Below are positions 34,106 to 46,313 of a DNA stretch of 64,000 bases, in pieces. Each line of letters opens with the position of its first letter. The stretch's first letter is position 1. Source of the DNA: Sanderia malayensis (Eukaryota; Cnidaria; Scyphozoa; Semaeostomeae; Pelagiidae); contig RQOL01000374.1 in assembly GCA_013076295.1 (NCBI GenBank), positions 3,400,743 through 3,464,742 of the forward strand. Direction: 5' to 3'. Below the pieces are notes generated by a model, which ran no database searches, was not told where the DNA came from, and saw nothing but the letters and a program-made list of their open reading frames with translations. The translations under genes were made by a program, and so were the position numbers.

Positions 34106-34199
34106 CTGAAAACATAAACAATAGTTAATTTGGTATAAATAGAAGCATATATTGGCTAAGTAATTACAGTGAATATAATCATGTTAAGTTGTAAATCAC
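34106..34199 (-). other. Intron in Helitron gene
   Basis: 94 bp, GTGATT at the 5' side, TTTTCAG at the 3' side, AT-rich, between the linker and the helicase N-terminus. Confidence 0.6.
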
Positions 34200-35052
34200 C
34201 TTGTTCTGGAATGACAAAGTCGGCCGGTAGCTGAGGAAGGTGATCGTAGTTGGTGATTGACAAACCATGGACCTTCAAATTGTTGTCAATATCAAGTAGA
34301 CATTGATACATGTGTCTGTCTTGGAAGGTTATGCCTGGATTGTTGAGTTGATCACGTCTGACAAAGTCTTCACTCATTGCTTCCTTGAAGGCGTCGAAGA
34401 GTGTTCTTATGTCTGAAGGCGTTTGAAAGAGTAGCAATGTGGCAAACAACTGTCTGAGTTGTGGTGGCATATTGAAGATGACTGCGTCGTGTAAACAGCG
34501 TGTGATTTCGGCATCATCTTCTAAAAGCCCTAAAGCTAATGCTGCATCTTTGAAGGAGTCACATAGAATACCCTCTACCGTTCGAAGGTCTTCAAATGAC
34601 GTAGCTACTCGTTTATGCAAGAGCAAAAGTCTGAGGGCGAATTTTTGCTCGCAAGGTCTAGGCTGCCCTTGAGTTACTCTACCAATGATTGGCATTGTTC
34701 TACGTTGTCTGGCTGTCCATGTTTTTGAACGCTCCGGGAAGACATAGTGCTCTGGTATCTCATGATAGAGGTACTGACGTGCAGCTGGATCTTGCTGGTT
34801 GAGTTCAAACCATGCTGTAAGTGTTGTTCTATCACCAATGTTGTTGAGCCTTTGTTCGTCATCATTGTCATGAAAGATGACTTGTTGCTCAAATGGTAGG
34901 TGGCTTTTGTCGTGCATGGGGAACTGCATAAGCCGATAGACAGCTTCATGTGGTCTAATATATCTTGCGTTGATGTATTGGGGCACCTCGTCGTGTTCAA
35001 TGTCTTGAGGTACTTGCTGTTGATTTTCTTCAAGAATTTCAACATGTGTCAT
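34200..35052 (-). pseudogene. Helitron linker between Rep and helicase
   Basis: Open stretch with the typical block LMQFPMHDKSH, QQVIFHDND, TLTAWFELNQ, YHEIPEHYVF, GRVTQGQPRP, LRLLLLHKRVA, FATLLLFQTPSD. These repeat in Helitron proteins of animals. It ends at a spliceosomal-type donor (AACAAG then GTGATT at 34199). Confidence 0.75.
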
Positions 35053-35058
35053 ATCATG

Positions 35059-35346
35059 TCATTTGTGGATATATTTGAAGATGTACTTGACACTGTTTAC
35101 TGTACTGCATATTTCCACGTTGTTATGACACTGATATTTGATTAGTAGGTGTCTGTTGTGTGGCACCACCCAGGTATCATCCAAAATGCGATTATTCACA
35201 TTGACTGGATGAAGACAGCGTCGTCTATAGAGAGGATAGCCGTTGACATTGATTTGAGTATCAGGAACTGGTTCTTTTGGAAAATGCCTTTTGCATTTGT
35301 TATTTTCCATGCATATGATAATGAATATGATAATCAACAATTTCAT
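35059..35346 (-). pseudogene. Helitron Rep two-tyrosine region
   Basis: Reads CKRHFPKEP, NGYPLYRRR, DDTWVVPHNRHLL, HNNVEICST, ending VKYIFKYIHK. The last motif holds the two catalytic tyrosines of the Helitron Rep. It is separated from the HUH block by a deletion or frameshift around 35300-35395. Confidence 0.75.
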
Positions 35347-35936
35347 AATAGAAATAACGTACAGAATAGTTGTACTGTGGATTGCGTATAAATGTCACAA
35401 TGAGAGAAAGAATTATTAGTGTTTGCAAATATGACGTGTTGTGGTGTTCGTGGTTTATCAGCTTGCGAAAGAAACAGGATCATGTGTGCGTGTGGTAGTC
35501 CTCTCTTTTGAAATTCTATGACATATACATGTGCTGTGACATGTCCAAGAATGTGCTTGTGCAGAATGTCTTCAAGTAGTTCTTTGAGTTTGAGTTGAAA
35601 TACTCGTGTGACAATGTCCGGTCGATCATTGGCCGTCTGGTCTGGTAGAATGTTTTCTTCTATCTCCTTCCATTTAGGATTGGCAGTCATTGTGAGGAAG
35701 ATCTCTGGCTTGACATACTTCCTTGCAATTGTCATTGCATCTTGAAAATGTTGATACATGTTTCTTTGGCTGCCTGGAAAGGATGATGGTAGAATGATAA
35801 CATGGCCAACATCGATATGGATGGGCTGATTCGGATTGATAGCCCTGGCCATCTGGTTTTCGATTTCAGCTCTTCTGTGGAGATGATCCATCAGGCCTCG
35901 ATAAGTGTCAACACGAAGCTGACGTTGATTGTTCAT
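35343..35936 (-). pseudogene. Helitron Rep domain with HUH motif
   Basis: About 165 residues align in pattern to the Helitron Rep: DTYRGLMDHL, VIILPSSFPGSQRNM, MTANPKWKEI, DRPDIVTRVF, EFQKRGLPHAHMIL. PHAHMI is the HUH metal-binding motif. The frame then runs into non-matching sequence (about 35343-35395) where the segment joining HUH to the Y2 motif is expected. Role in intact family members: nicking and joining single strands during rolling-circle transposition. Confidence 0.8.
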
Positions 35937-36070
35937 AATCCAGTGCAGTTTATTGCCTTCTATCTTCGTATATGCATCTACCAGATACTGTTGAAATAGA
36001 AGTGATGCAATGTGGATGGCTGAGAATGCATCTCTGACCTGGATTCTGTATAAATAGTATTCGGTGAGGG

Positions 36071-36193
36071 TCAGTCTGGTACGGCGACCGGAAGCTCAGG
36101 TTGTTCGTTCTGCTCTCTTTGATGCTGACGATACTGCCTCATCTGATTTCTACGTCCCTCTCTTGTGATACTTCTCTTGACCTTGCGCGGCAT
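36071..36193 (-). CDS. Helitron N-terminal basic segment
   Basis: ATG-initiated 40-residue frame (MPRKVKRSITREGRRNQMRQ start) with the Arg-rich repeat pattern seen at the start of many Helitron Rep/helicase proteins. Ends in TGA; the rest of the Rep N-terminus down to 35936 is not open, so this is probably the separated start of the broken gene. Confidence 0.45.
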   Translation of the reverse strand: MPRKVKRSITREGRRNQMRQYRQHQREQNEQPELPVAVPD

Positions 36194-39100
36194 GGTGCAA
36201 GTTGTAATGTAAAAAAGAAGTATAAAGTATGAGATATACAATTAGGCCAAATTATTGTAAATGTTATTGCTTGTTGACAATGGTCGTAATAGCAACAACA
36301 ATGGTAATAATTATGGCCTTGTGTGAAGCTGAAAAGAAGAAATAAATATGATATATTTCAAGGGTTCCATAATGATAAGTTAAAACTGGTAATGAGGTAA
36401 ATGGAAAAGTATTGCTATATAATATAATTTATGTTAAATGAATATTCTTATGTTTAAACTGTGGTCGTTTCTGTTGGGTAAACAGTCACTAAAATGGAAT
36501 AGAGTAAATTTATAGTTCAAACATAAGTAGCAAAAAGAAATAAATAATTGACAAAGCTCAGAATGTCTGAATAAATAAAAATGAACTGTTTGAATCGAGT
36601 GCAGCAGTTGTTAATAATTTGTTGAAACACGATTTGAGAAATTGTTGTTAATATACTTACTATCCATGAAAGAAACATAGAATGAACGAAATAGTTTGTT
36701 GTACAGAGGTTCATTTGGAAAAGAGAGAAATAAAGAAAACAAAAATATAAGCTTATTGTGGAGATGAGATTGCGAAAGAGAAATGTCCGTTATTTGAAAA
36801 TAGATTTAGCTGGGCCTTTATTTATAAGAAAAACACTATTAAAGAGTAAAATAGATCATTGAGCAAGGAAAACTGTAGTCAAGCAGTAAATTTCTTACGG
36901 AGCCCTGTGTCTTTCAAATCTATGGGTAGAAACAAAAGATAAATCAGAATAGTTGTAAACTTAAAACATTTGATAAAGAAATGATACCTGCACAACACAT
37001 AACCTGTTTTTGTAATGAAAAGCATACCAAGAAAAAGAATAACTGTTGTCTTATGAGGCAAAGTAGTGACAAATAATCTGGCTAGCTTGTAGTAACAAAG
37101 CTTGTAGTTAGTAAAACACGTTGAAAGTAGGTACTTACTCAGCGATAATTCAGATAAGATTAACAATAATTATAGCCTTTAGAAAATTTGGCCGGTTAAA
37201 AATATATAAAATCTAATTTTGCAAATTATCAGAGGCGGGATTTCTATTGTACTATGTAGCTTCCGTTATTGGTTTATACGCGTCACATCACAAAAAAGGA
37301 GGGAAATTTCTCGTGTGAAGGGATTTCCCCTTCGTCCCTCGGACTTTTAAAGTTGGAGAGGAGACGATTAGCACGTGACAAACTTGTTGGGCTGAAAGAG
37401 ATAGGATATAAGATAAGAAACATTATAATGTTTGAAATATTATGTTATGTTCACTTTACTGAATATTTACGGTTGGTTAAACAAGATTGATATTCTTTCA
37501 ACAATATATTATCGTTCAATTGGGCAAGTTGATAGACTTCGAGGGTGGAGACCACAGGGTTTCGATGCAGTGTAAGCCTCGTTAACACTATGGGGCAGGC
37601 ACGTGTGCACGTTTCGTCTGTCCCTGCAAGAAGAAGAGAAAGGAAAAGAACAAAGACAAAGGAAACGTTGTAACGATCTCTCATGTGCCAGACAGAATTT
37701 CATTTGCGAAATTATTATTATTATATTGTAAAGGAAAAGAAGCCTCGGCCTCGGTAGAGAGCGTTGACGACGAAGAGAGCCGATCAAATCGGAGGAATAA
37801 GATAAATGGTAATAATATAATTTGATCTTTGTGATTCTTTCCAATCAAACACTATTAAGCAAACTATAATGAGTTACGGTGTGTTTAACTTTACTTGTTA
37901 TCTATCAATTATAGAATTTCTACATATTGGAAGAGAATAATGCATCCTTTCAACAGGCATGGCAGGCCTGGGTAAGTTTGTTACTCTAGTTGTTGTATGA
38001 GATAGGAAAAAAAGGCAAATTCAGAGCAGTTGCATAGAAATACTGGAAATCTGCTCTCCTTCTTTATTTTGGTGAGCTAGCTGACCCTGATATATGCAAT
38101 GAGTTGTCATTGCTGTAACCTGGAAAGCATTCTGAATTATTGAAACTGTGTGTTTGGTTAATAGTTTCACTTAATTTGATTGTTGCTTGCAGGTGCTGAT
38201 TGCTGGACAGAAAAAGGACAGGATGTCCCTACTTGGTATTTTGTGTGGTAAGTTTCTAATTAATATGTGGGTTTTAAAATTAGAACAATAATATATGAAT
38301 GGAACTGAATATAACAATGAACTGAATTTGGAACTATTTAAACAGGAAAAAGCATTGACCATGCATGAATATGGGAAATTTGTGAGATTGATTGGCAGGC
38401 CAAAAAAGGTAAATTATTGTGAGTATGAATAATTCATGCATGATCAAGGCCACTAAGCTACATAACAACAGAAACAACAGAACTACAAACTATAAAACTA
38501 CATAACTACAAACTATCGAACAACATAACTACTTAACTACAAACTATTTACAAACTATGTACAAACAGTAAAAACCTGCATATAAAATCCCCCATCTTAT
38601 TTTGTAGGCTATTTTGGTTGTGAAGAAACACAAAGAATGGGTAATTGAAAAATGGAATATATGGTGGTAGGTTCTTAAAAATAGGAGGTTCTTATATGCA
38701 GGTTTTTTCTGTATCTACGCTATTTACATATTGAAATAAGATATTTTTACAATTTTGGCACCGTGTGCCAATTCTGCATGTTCCTTGGGGATTTTGTGGG
38801 AAGGATTTTGGTTGACCTTCCCACCCTCTTTTTGGGGGACTTTCTTTTTTGTTGGCCTTTAGATACTTTGACAAAGGCCTCTGTTAGCTAGTCCTGAGTT
38901 AAAAATGAAGTTTCTTGAAACAGCATGAAATGTACTCCAATAGAATAATCTCTGAAATTGGAATCTGAAGCAACTTTTTTTCACAAAAATCGGACAATTG
39001 GTTGAAAAGTTATAAAATTTTTAGTATCTGAAAAAATGAGTAATTACTGACAACTTCTAATAGACAGGGTTTTTTTTCAAAAAAACTGGCAAAGTGGCTA

Positions 39101-39880
39101 ACCTCAAATTTTATTTCACATTTATACTAAATCGACCACGGAGATTTCAAATCCAAGATGGGCCCAAAAAAATTTTGACCGGAAGTCTACTTTTCTGGTG
39201 ACGTCATAAACTTGAAAAAATGTGTACTGCTGTAAATTTTGTACTTAGTTTGTACTGCTGTAAATTTTTTCTCGTAACCACTACAGTCCAAGAAATTATA
39301 TATTTGAATAGCACACAGTAAGCGCTTTCGAATAATATATAGATTTATTATTTTTAACTTACTTTTGACTTTGGGGTATGACGTCATCATTCGCCATGAC
39401 GTCATCCTCATTTACGAATAAGTGAAAATATTGTAGACAAATGAACTTCAACATGTTCAAAACAGCGATAAAACACCTTTATTAACATAATATGGTCCAT
39501 TGGGGGGGGGGGCGGTGTTGATGTTATGGAAGCCATTAATCTTTATCACTCTCCTCAGTATTGCCGAAAAAATGTAGCTAGTTGCACTCGTCCGTTTCAA
39601 GTTGATTATCTTCATCTTATTCCATGTGATCTTCATCACTTAACAATTCCTCTTCAATTCCATTATCCCTGTGCTGAATATATCGCTGTTGTCGGACGGT
39701 AGGTGCTTGGGACCCTGGAAAGAAATTTTCTCTCTCCTTTCTTCAATTTTCGCTTTATCAGCAACTGACTCAGCAAGTAGCTATCTTTTTCATGCAAGAT
39801 TTCCTTTTTAACTGCTGCAAAAAGTTCATCAAGAACATCTTGCGAGAGTTGTTCATTCCAAGTATATCGATTTCACGAGC
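36194..39880. other. No recognised gene
   Basis: AT-rich. Includes the unlocated Helitron 5' end, a stretch of ACTACAAACT-type simple repeat at about 38460-38570, and a poly-G run at about 39504. Short ORFs (for example 37269-37490) have no domain that I recognise. Confidence 0.5.
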
Positions 39881-39939
39881 CACTAATGAGCCATGAGCCA
39901 AAAACGACCAATTGCGAGCCACCCATCTCATGGCTCATA

Positions 39940-40170
39940 GCTATTCTCATTGGGGGCACATTCGTTCAAACGAGAACTAAGATTATTTGACCACTCTTAT
40001 ATCCCTGTGGGTGCTGCACGCGGTGGCCCTGGGCCCGAGATGACTGATGTGTGGCTTTATAGCGGTGGGGCATCCACATACCACGCCCTTTTCAATTTTC
40101 ACTAGCTTCAAGCGTTACTATACCGAAATTTTCTTCAGTGTTTTCCTCGCCGTCGCTGCCCTCGTCTTTG
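39940..40170. repeat. Dispersed repeat, partner at 46380-46600
   Basis: TATTCTCATTGGGGGCACAT through CAAGCGTTACTAT matches 46380-46600 in direct orientation with a modest number of differences. Both lie beside GAGCCA-rich DNA. Identity of the family unknown. Confidence 0.75.
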
Positions 40171-41660
40171 TACTTTATCCTGTCTGCCCCAGGTAACATC
40201 GACCAAAACGCACAGCCTGTAATAACCAGAGCAGCCCAACACGTCAGACCAGAAGCCCAACCTGACCAGAGACCCGACATACTTCAGCCCCTCGAGAGAA
40301 CGCTGAAGTAGGCCTGCCGACTCCAGGATAGAATGTGAGCTTTTGTTTTTCTAACCTCTCTTTAATGCTATTGTGTCGAGAGTTGCGTTTGCTTGTTGTG
40401 TGTTTTTGTTCCACGGTGGTATCGCTGTCCGCGGCAGGGTGCGTGGATCGTTATTATCTGGTCGGTTTTCCGCATGTATATATATTTTGTGTTGAGCTAG
40501 CCCCTCTCATACGTTTACTTCGCCACACGTTATCGTGTTCGGTGTGCTCGTCCTTATTCCCCACTCCCTTTGCAATCTTATTTTCTCTGGCAAATCTGCT
40601 ATGCGCCTCACAAAAAACTCCCCGTGTAGTACCCTCCGGTACTCATATCTATATATGCATATATATTTAATCGTATGGGCCTTCGTATATCTTCATATCG
40701 ATCATTTGCCTGCCTCGTGGCTAGGCCGTATTTATCTTAATCGGGTTCTCACCCCCAGTTTTTCACACGGCGTTTTCATGGTGCATGGTCTCATCCTTAC
40801 GACCGACATGGGGTTTTCTCGCGGATATGCTACGTGTTTTTCACAATATTGTAAGGCATTTACTCTATCTCAGTATTTTTTGCACATGTCCCTTATCGCC
40901 TTGCGCAACCTTTTATATAGCTATTTTTATTCGATTTACCAGCAGTGTGAACAACTACATGGGGCTACACTTGTCAACACCATTCCATATTCACAGGGGT
41001 CTCCCCTCCACGACAGGGAGGTGACATATTTCGCGTGGGATCCATTAGCACGTATTTCCAAACTATTTTATTTCTGTGCACATGTACGACTTCACCTGGG
41101 TCCCACTGCCACACACACTGGGTGCCATGTGATTTCTCGCCTCATGTAGATGCCCCACGTATTTCCATACTTGCAGGGCGCTGGTTTATTGCTGCTGCGC
41201 AGCGTAGCAGAATATAGTTGAGTCCCGGAAAAGAAATCTTGGCTCTTTATGCGTTTGTCTGTGTCATTCTAATCTGCGCGGGGCCTCATATCCTCCTCCG
41301 TTAGGTCGCACGCTGGTTTTTATTATCACTTCATCAGTGGCGGTAATCTTTTTGCTGCATTGCAGTGCGACCTTTTAGAAACGTTGGGAAAACGATATTT
41401 GGTTGGCTTATCTGCTGGTTTGCTAATTTTTACTCATGGCCAGAATAGAGCAGGCCCACAAAAGGCCATTTTTATTTCGACAAGAACAGCAGTTACTTTC
41501 TTGTCGTGGGAAAAAGTTAATAAAAGAAAAAACAACGTGATTGTCTGCAAGTGGAAGAAAAAAGCTGTGCGGAAGTATAGTAGGACCCCAAAAAAAAAAC
41601 AATTTGGATCACCACTTGTACCATCATTATGTATTTTAGTGTTTTGACGGGGGTATTAAC
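40171..41660. other. Higher-GC stretch, no supported gene
   Basis: Long plus-strand ORFs (40335-40670, 40535-41149) have low-complexity, Tyr/Leu/Cys-rich translations without conserved motifs and overlap each other in different frames. Possibly part of an unidentified element bounded by the 39940 and 46380 repeats. Confidence 0.4.
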
Positions 41661-41689
41661 AGTATTTCACTGAGCTACCTCCCTAAAAT

Positions 41690-42458
41690 CCAGCTTAACA
41701 CGTGGAAAGGTGCTGTGATGTCATGATTTAACAAGCCCACAGAGAGACCCGTACCAGATTTACCTGGTCCTAATACTTAGAAACGTGCTGTGATGTCACA
41801 AGGTGATGGACTCACAGAGAGACCTGCAATATCTAGATTATTACTAAGAACGGTGCTGTGGATGGACTCACAGAGAGACCAGGGTTATTTAGATTAATAT
41901 TTCAAAAGGTGCTGTGATGTCACAAGGTGATGCACTCATAGAGAGACCTGCAATATCTAGATTAATACTTGGAACGGTGCTGTGGATGGACTCACAGAGA
42001 GACCGGCATTATTTACATTAATGCTTAAAAGGTGCTATGATGTCACAAGGTGATGGACTCATAGAGAGACCTGCAATATCTAGATTAATACTTAGAACAG
42101 TGCTGTGGATGGACTCACAGAGAGACCGGCATTTATTTAGATTAATACTTAAAAGGTGCTATGATGTCACAAGGTGATGGACTCATAGAGAGACCTGCAA
42201 TATCTTGATAAATACTTGGAACGGTGCTGTGGATGGACTCACAGAGAGACCGGCATTATTTACATTAATACTTAGAAAGGGCTGTGATGTCACAAGGTGA
42301 TGGACTCGCAGAGAGACCTGCAATATCCAGATTAATACTAAGAACGGTGCTGTGGATGGACTCACAGAGAGACCGGCATTATCTTACATTAATACTTCAA
42401 AGGTGCTATGATGTCACAAGGTGATGGACTCATAGAGAGACCGGCAATATCTAGATTA
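41690..42458 (+). repeat. Satellite array, about 124-bp unit
   Basis: Six units marked by CGGTGCTGTGGATGGACTCA at 41851, 41975, 42098, 42222 and 42345. Each unit is itself two related halves ending GGACTCACAGAGAGACC. The array is split by the Harbinger element and continues at 45040-45550, where the units become shorter (about 80 bp) and diverged. Confidence 0.9.
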
Positions 42459-42744
42459 GGCAGTTTAAGCAACCACAACGCTAACGTTAACGGTAACGTT
42501 AGGTGCTAACGTTATCGTTTCCGTTATCGTTTTGCAGAAACTGCGTTAAGCATGATTCAAGCTGAGAACGCAAGCACTGACGTAAATTAATATGAGGGGG
42601 CTATTGTTTTTTTTGGAAATTGAGCATGTTGCAACAATTGTATCAACGTTTCGCAATAAAAGTAATATTTCACATATTTTTCACGTTAGTAAATTCACTT
42701 CGGATCATTTCAGTATTATTTGCTCAGTATATTAAAATTCTTAA

Positions 42745-43820
42745 ATGGCAAATTTAAACGAAGCTATCGAAGCTGCACACCAATTGGATGTATTAGATGA
42801 CGAGGAGGTTGTCCTTTTGCAAGAGCTAAACAGACCTAGAAATCTAGTCATCCCATACTGGCAGTACGAACATTTTGATTTGGACAGAATAACAGACGAT
42901 GAATGTAAGGCAGAGTTTAGATTCGAAAAAAGACACATTTATGACGTCCAGCGTGCATTAAATTTACCAGAAGAAATTATCACATATAATAGAATGAACG
43001 TAGATACAACAGAAGCCTTATGTTGTTTGTTAAAGAGATTTGCATATCCATGCAGATACTTGGACATGGTTCCAAGGTTTGCAAGACCAGTGCCAGAGCT
43101 CTGTGTGATTTGCAACACTTTAATGAATATGATTAATGAGCAATGGGGATTTCTGCTAACTTCATTTAACAGGCACATTCTCAGTCCTCCAGTGTTGGAA
43201 ATGTATGCAGAGGCAATTCATGCCAAGGGTGCTCCTCTTAGCAACTGTTGTGGCTTTATAGATGGCACTGTACGTCCCATTACCAGACCTGGCATCAACC
43301 AGAGAGTTCTTTACAATGGGCATAAACGCATACATGCTTTGAAATTCCAATCTGTTGCCACCCCAAATGGACTAGTGGCACTGCTCCATGGTCCATTTGA
43401 AGGAAGAAGACATGACAGTAGTATTTTGAGGGAGTCTGGTCTGCTACAATTACTGGAGCAGCATTCAATATCTCCAGATGGAAATATTATGTGTATATAT
43501 GGAGATCCAGCATATCCATTAAGGCAACATCTGCAGGCACCTTTTAAAGATCCAATTTTACTCCAGAGCAGCAACTGTGGAATCAAAGAATGAGTTTGGT
43601 CAGAGTCAGTGTGGAGTGGTTATTTGGAGATATTGTTAATTATTTTAAATTTATAGACTTTAAAAAAAACTTGAAGATTCAATTAAGTGCAGTGGGCAAA
43701 ATGTATATAGTTTGTACAATTTTAAAAAATGCAAGGAACTGTCTGTATGGCAGTACCACTTCAAAATTTTTCGACATTGACCCACCAGAGTTGCAAATTT
43801 ATTTTGAAAATCAAGAATGA
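42745..43820 (+). pseudogene. Harbinger transposase, one frameshift
   Basis: The first part (42745 to about 43550) encodes a DDE_Tnp_4-type nuclease: CGFIDGTVRPI with the first Asp near residue 173, and FEGRRHDSSIL with the second near 224. The expected frame then shifts by one base somewhere in 43545-43590. The last part (to 43820) holds RVSVEWLFGDI with the catalytic Glu. Only this single lesion is visible, so the copy is young. The enzyme family cuts and pastes DNA together with the Myb-like partner. Confidence 0.85.
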
Positions 43821-43843
43821 TAAATTATAAACAAACAAAAATG

Positions 43844-44834
43844 TCAGTCTTTCTTATTTATTTGTTCTGCAATGTTCATTATGAGATTGTACTGATGCTG
43901 CTGTTGTTGAATCACTTGCATCAGCAACTGGTTCTGCTGCTGCAGTTGCAGCTCGATACGCTCAACCACCCTTGTAAAATCCCTCTCTTTGTTCTCTTCT
44001 CTTCTCTTCCTCTCATTCTCATCAGCCTCTCTTTCTTTTGCTTTTTCTTCCAATTCTCTTTCTTTCAATTTCTGCTTTCTTTCTTTCCACTCCATTTCAA
44101 ACTTCAACTTCTCATTTAAATACTTAAATGTCTCCACTCCATAATTCTTTCGTTTCTCCTTTCCTCCTGCTCCTGCCTCATTCCCACTCTTCCTCTTAAC
44201 AGATTCCCCTCTACTCTCCATGCTGAGCCTCCTCATTTCTTGCCCCTTCTCAATATCTCCTGCCACCTTATTTGCCTTTTCTTTCGCTGCAACACTCTGC
44301 TCTTGAGCAGCTGACTCGAAGAGCTCAATTAACTCGTCTAACATTTTATCAGTGTCCGTTAATTCAGGACAAATGCCACTTGCTCTCTCTTCTTCCCTGT
44401 TCTTCGCCTTTCTTCTCTCCAACAATGCAGCAAACCTTTCCCTCACACTTCTTGGATTTGTATTAAATCTGGGATTTTCTACATGGTTCAGATTTTCTGA
44501 AATTGCCTTCCACTTCTCTCCCCTTTCCACGCTTCCCGCCTTTGAAATCCACAATTCTGATACCAAAACCTCTCTTAGCAGCAAGTCATCGTGGGTTGGT
44601 AACCACTTAAATCTCTTCCTAACATGAATTCGTGTTTGTGATTATATTTAGGAACTCAAATGACCATCATAATTGCAATCAGTACCTGAGTTGCAGGAGA
44701 TAGCTTTTGGGCCTAGATGCTTATCAGATATTGAATGGCTCTATGAATTGTTTACGAGATATTTTAGTAGAATAACAGTTTATAACTTACCCAGTAGCTT
44801 TCTCTGATGTTGACGTATTTGATTGACTACTCAT
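43844..44834 (-). CDS. Harbinger Myb/SANT-like DNA-binding protein, two exons
   Basis: Exon 1 is 44791-44834 (ATG; MSSQSNTSTSEKAT). A 172-bp intron follows (GTAAGT donor, ATGTTAG acceptor), then exon 2 is 43844-44618. The splice gives an uninterrupted frame into FKWLPTHDDLLL, the first helix of a Myb/SANT-like domain that continues with GEKWKAISENL and SVRERFAALLERRK. The middle is acidic, and the C-terminal half is a long charged coiled coil (KLKERELEEKAKERE) ending in a Gln-rich tail. The gene is intact, unlike the frameshifted transposase. Known role of such partners: bind the ends and help import the transposase. Confidence 0.8.
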
Positions 44835-45039
44835 GTTGACAAAAGCAAAGTCTCGCGTATGAATAAATGTATAAGTAAAGTTAACGTTTTGGCAAAACGC
44901 TAGGGATGCTGAGCTAAGGACACAGAACACTAACTCAAAACGTTAGCAGAATGGGGATGTCCTTTGGCGCGTGCGCAGTGCGGAAAATTTGGGAGCTAAC
45001 GTTAACGTTTACGTTAGCGTTGTGGCTGCTTAAACTCCC

Positions 45040-45550
45040 TATTAATACTTGGAACGGCACTGTGGATGGACTCACAGAGAGACCGGCATTATTTACATTA
45101 ATACTTAAAAGGTGCTGTGATGTCACAAGGTGATGGACTCACAGAGAGACTTGCAATATCGAGATTAATACTTAGAACGGCGGGAGAGGATTTGCATTAA
45201 ACATGGCTTAATACTCATGCAGGTGCTGTGCTATCATCGTATGATTAGGCTCGCAGATAGATCTGCCCTACACATGGCTTAATACTCTTGAAGGTGATGT
45301 GATGTCATAGTATGATCCGACTCAGAGAAAGACCTGCATTACACATGGCTTAATATTCTCGAGGGTTCTGTGATGTCATAGAAGCTATGATCCGACTCAC
45401 ACAGAGACCTGGACTACGCATGGCCTAACACTTCTGAAGGTACTATGATATCATAGTCTGCTCCGACTTACAGAGAGACCTGTATTATACCTGGCTTAAT
45501 ACTTATGAAGGTGCTGTGATGTCACAATATGTAGAGGTTCACAGAGCGAT
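45040..45550 (+). repeat. Satellite array, continuation
   Basis: Continues the 124-bp satellite after the Harbinger insertion, then degenerates into units containing ACATGGCTTAATACTC and GACCTGCATTA about every 80 bp. Confidence 0.8.
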
Positions 45551-46313
45551 CTGCCATCTAATTCTTACTCGTTGCCACGAACTCATTCAGTTTTTACAAT
45601 GGGTTTGTTACATTATCTTGAAGAATTTTCGAATTCTCATTTCGGTTTAATTACATTATTCGCTTTATCCTTCCTCGTGTTTGTTCTTTTTATTTGGTTG
45701 CTTGCGCAAAGCCCCTCTCTGATTTTCTCAATTCTTGCATAGCCTTTCCTTACAACCCTCTACCGGCCACTTGGGGACCCAACTAAGGGTCTTAATATAC
45801 GGCTTTACGCTGGTCTGTTCTGAGTGGCTGGATCTGGGGGCCTTCTTCTAACAATTTGCCTGTTTGTTTCCATCATTTTCCTTTCCTGTTTGCGCAGTCT
45901 CTGGCTCTGCCATTTCCCACTCAACTATTACGCGTTCAGCATATCAACCGGGCAGGAAAGGTAAGGATGATGCGTTTCTCGATGGAAGGCCTGCGGGTCC
46001 GGCCGCTCGGGGCCCATCGGTTAGCCTCAACCACATCGTGTAAGGTGAGGTCTGACCATCTTGATCCAGGCTCTCTGCTTGCTGCAGAAGCCTCTTCGAG
46101 TGCCTCCTTGATTGGATTTGATTTCAGAACCTTGAACTCATTAGCGGGTTTCACGCCCCTTCTCCCTTCTTAATCTCATTCCGCTACTTCTCAATTCTTT
46201 AGGTTTTATCTGAGTATTGGACAGTACAAGCACAATGCAGAAAATTGGATGTATTTTTCCTGAGTATTTTCTACCAGTACATATTGGGTTATCGGCTTTC
46301 AGACTATAGCCGA
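45551..46313. other. No supported gene
   Basis: Higher GC; short ORFs on both strands at 45856-46173 and 45936-46154 overlap each other and match nothing known to me. Confidence 0.45.

Larger units (their letters stand above)
29856..36193 (-). mobile_element. Helitron, minus strand (5' end not located)
   Basis: Read on the minus strand, the element ends ...GATGACCCCTAG followed by T, matching the Helitron rule of a CTRR 3' end inserted before T. A GC-rich stem GGGG(T/C)...ACCCC lies just inside. The coding part (32520-36193, minus) gives HUH-Rep and PIF1-type helicase remnants. About 2.6 kb of 3' non-coding DNA precedes the end, beginning with one unit related to the 115-bp repeat of the second Helitron end at 63512. 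The 5' TC end must lie beyond 36193; I could not fix it. Confidence 0.75.
42459..45039. mobile_element. PIF/Harbinger element inside the satellite
   Basis: Ends are inverted repeats: GGCAGTTTAAGCAACCACAA on the left and the complement of GGGAGTTTAAGCAGCCACAA on the right, each followed by CGCTAACGT(T/A)AACG blocks. The flanks ATTA/ATTA of the satellite fit a TTA-type target duplication, with 1-2 bases of uncertainty at the right edge. Two convergent genes, transposase and Myb-like protein, meet tail to tail at 43820/43844, the standard Harbinger layout. Confidence 0.88.

Noticed and set aside
37269..37490. Possible C-terminal end of a non-LTR reverse transcriptase (LERRRLARD-like)
   Set aside because: Only a short vague resemblance; no RT catalytic motif nearby.
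40535..41149. 204-codon plus ORF as a real gene
   Set aside because: Overlaps other ORFs in different frames, low-complexity Tyr/Leu/Ser translation, no motif, no splice or promoter support.
43311..43586. Minus ORFs across the Harbinger transposase
   Set aside because: Antisense shadows of the transposase frame.
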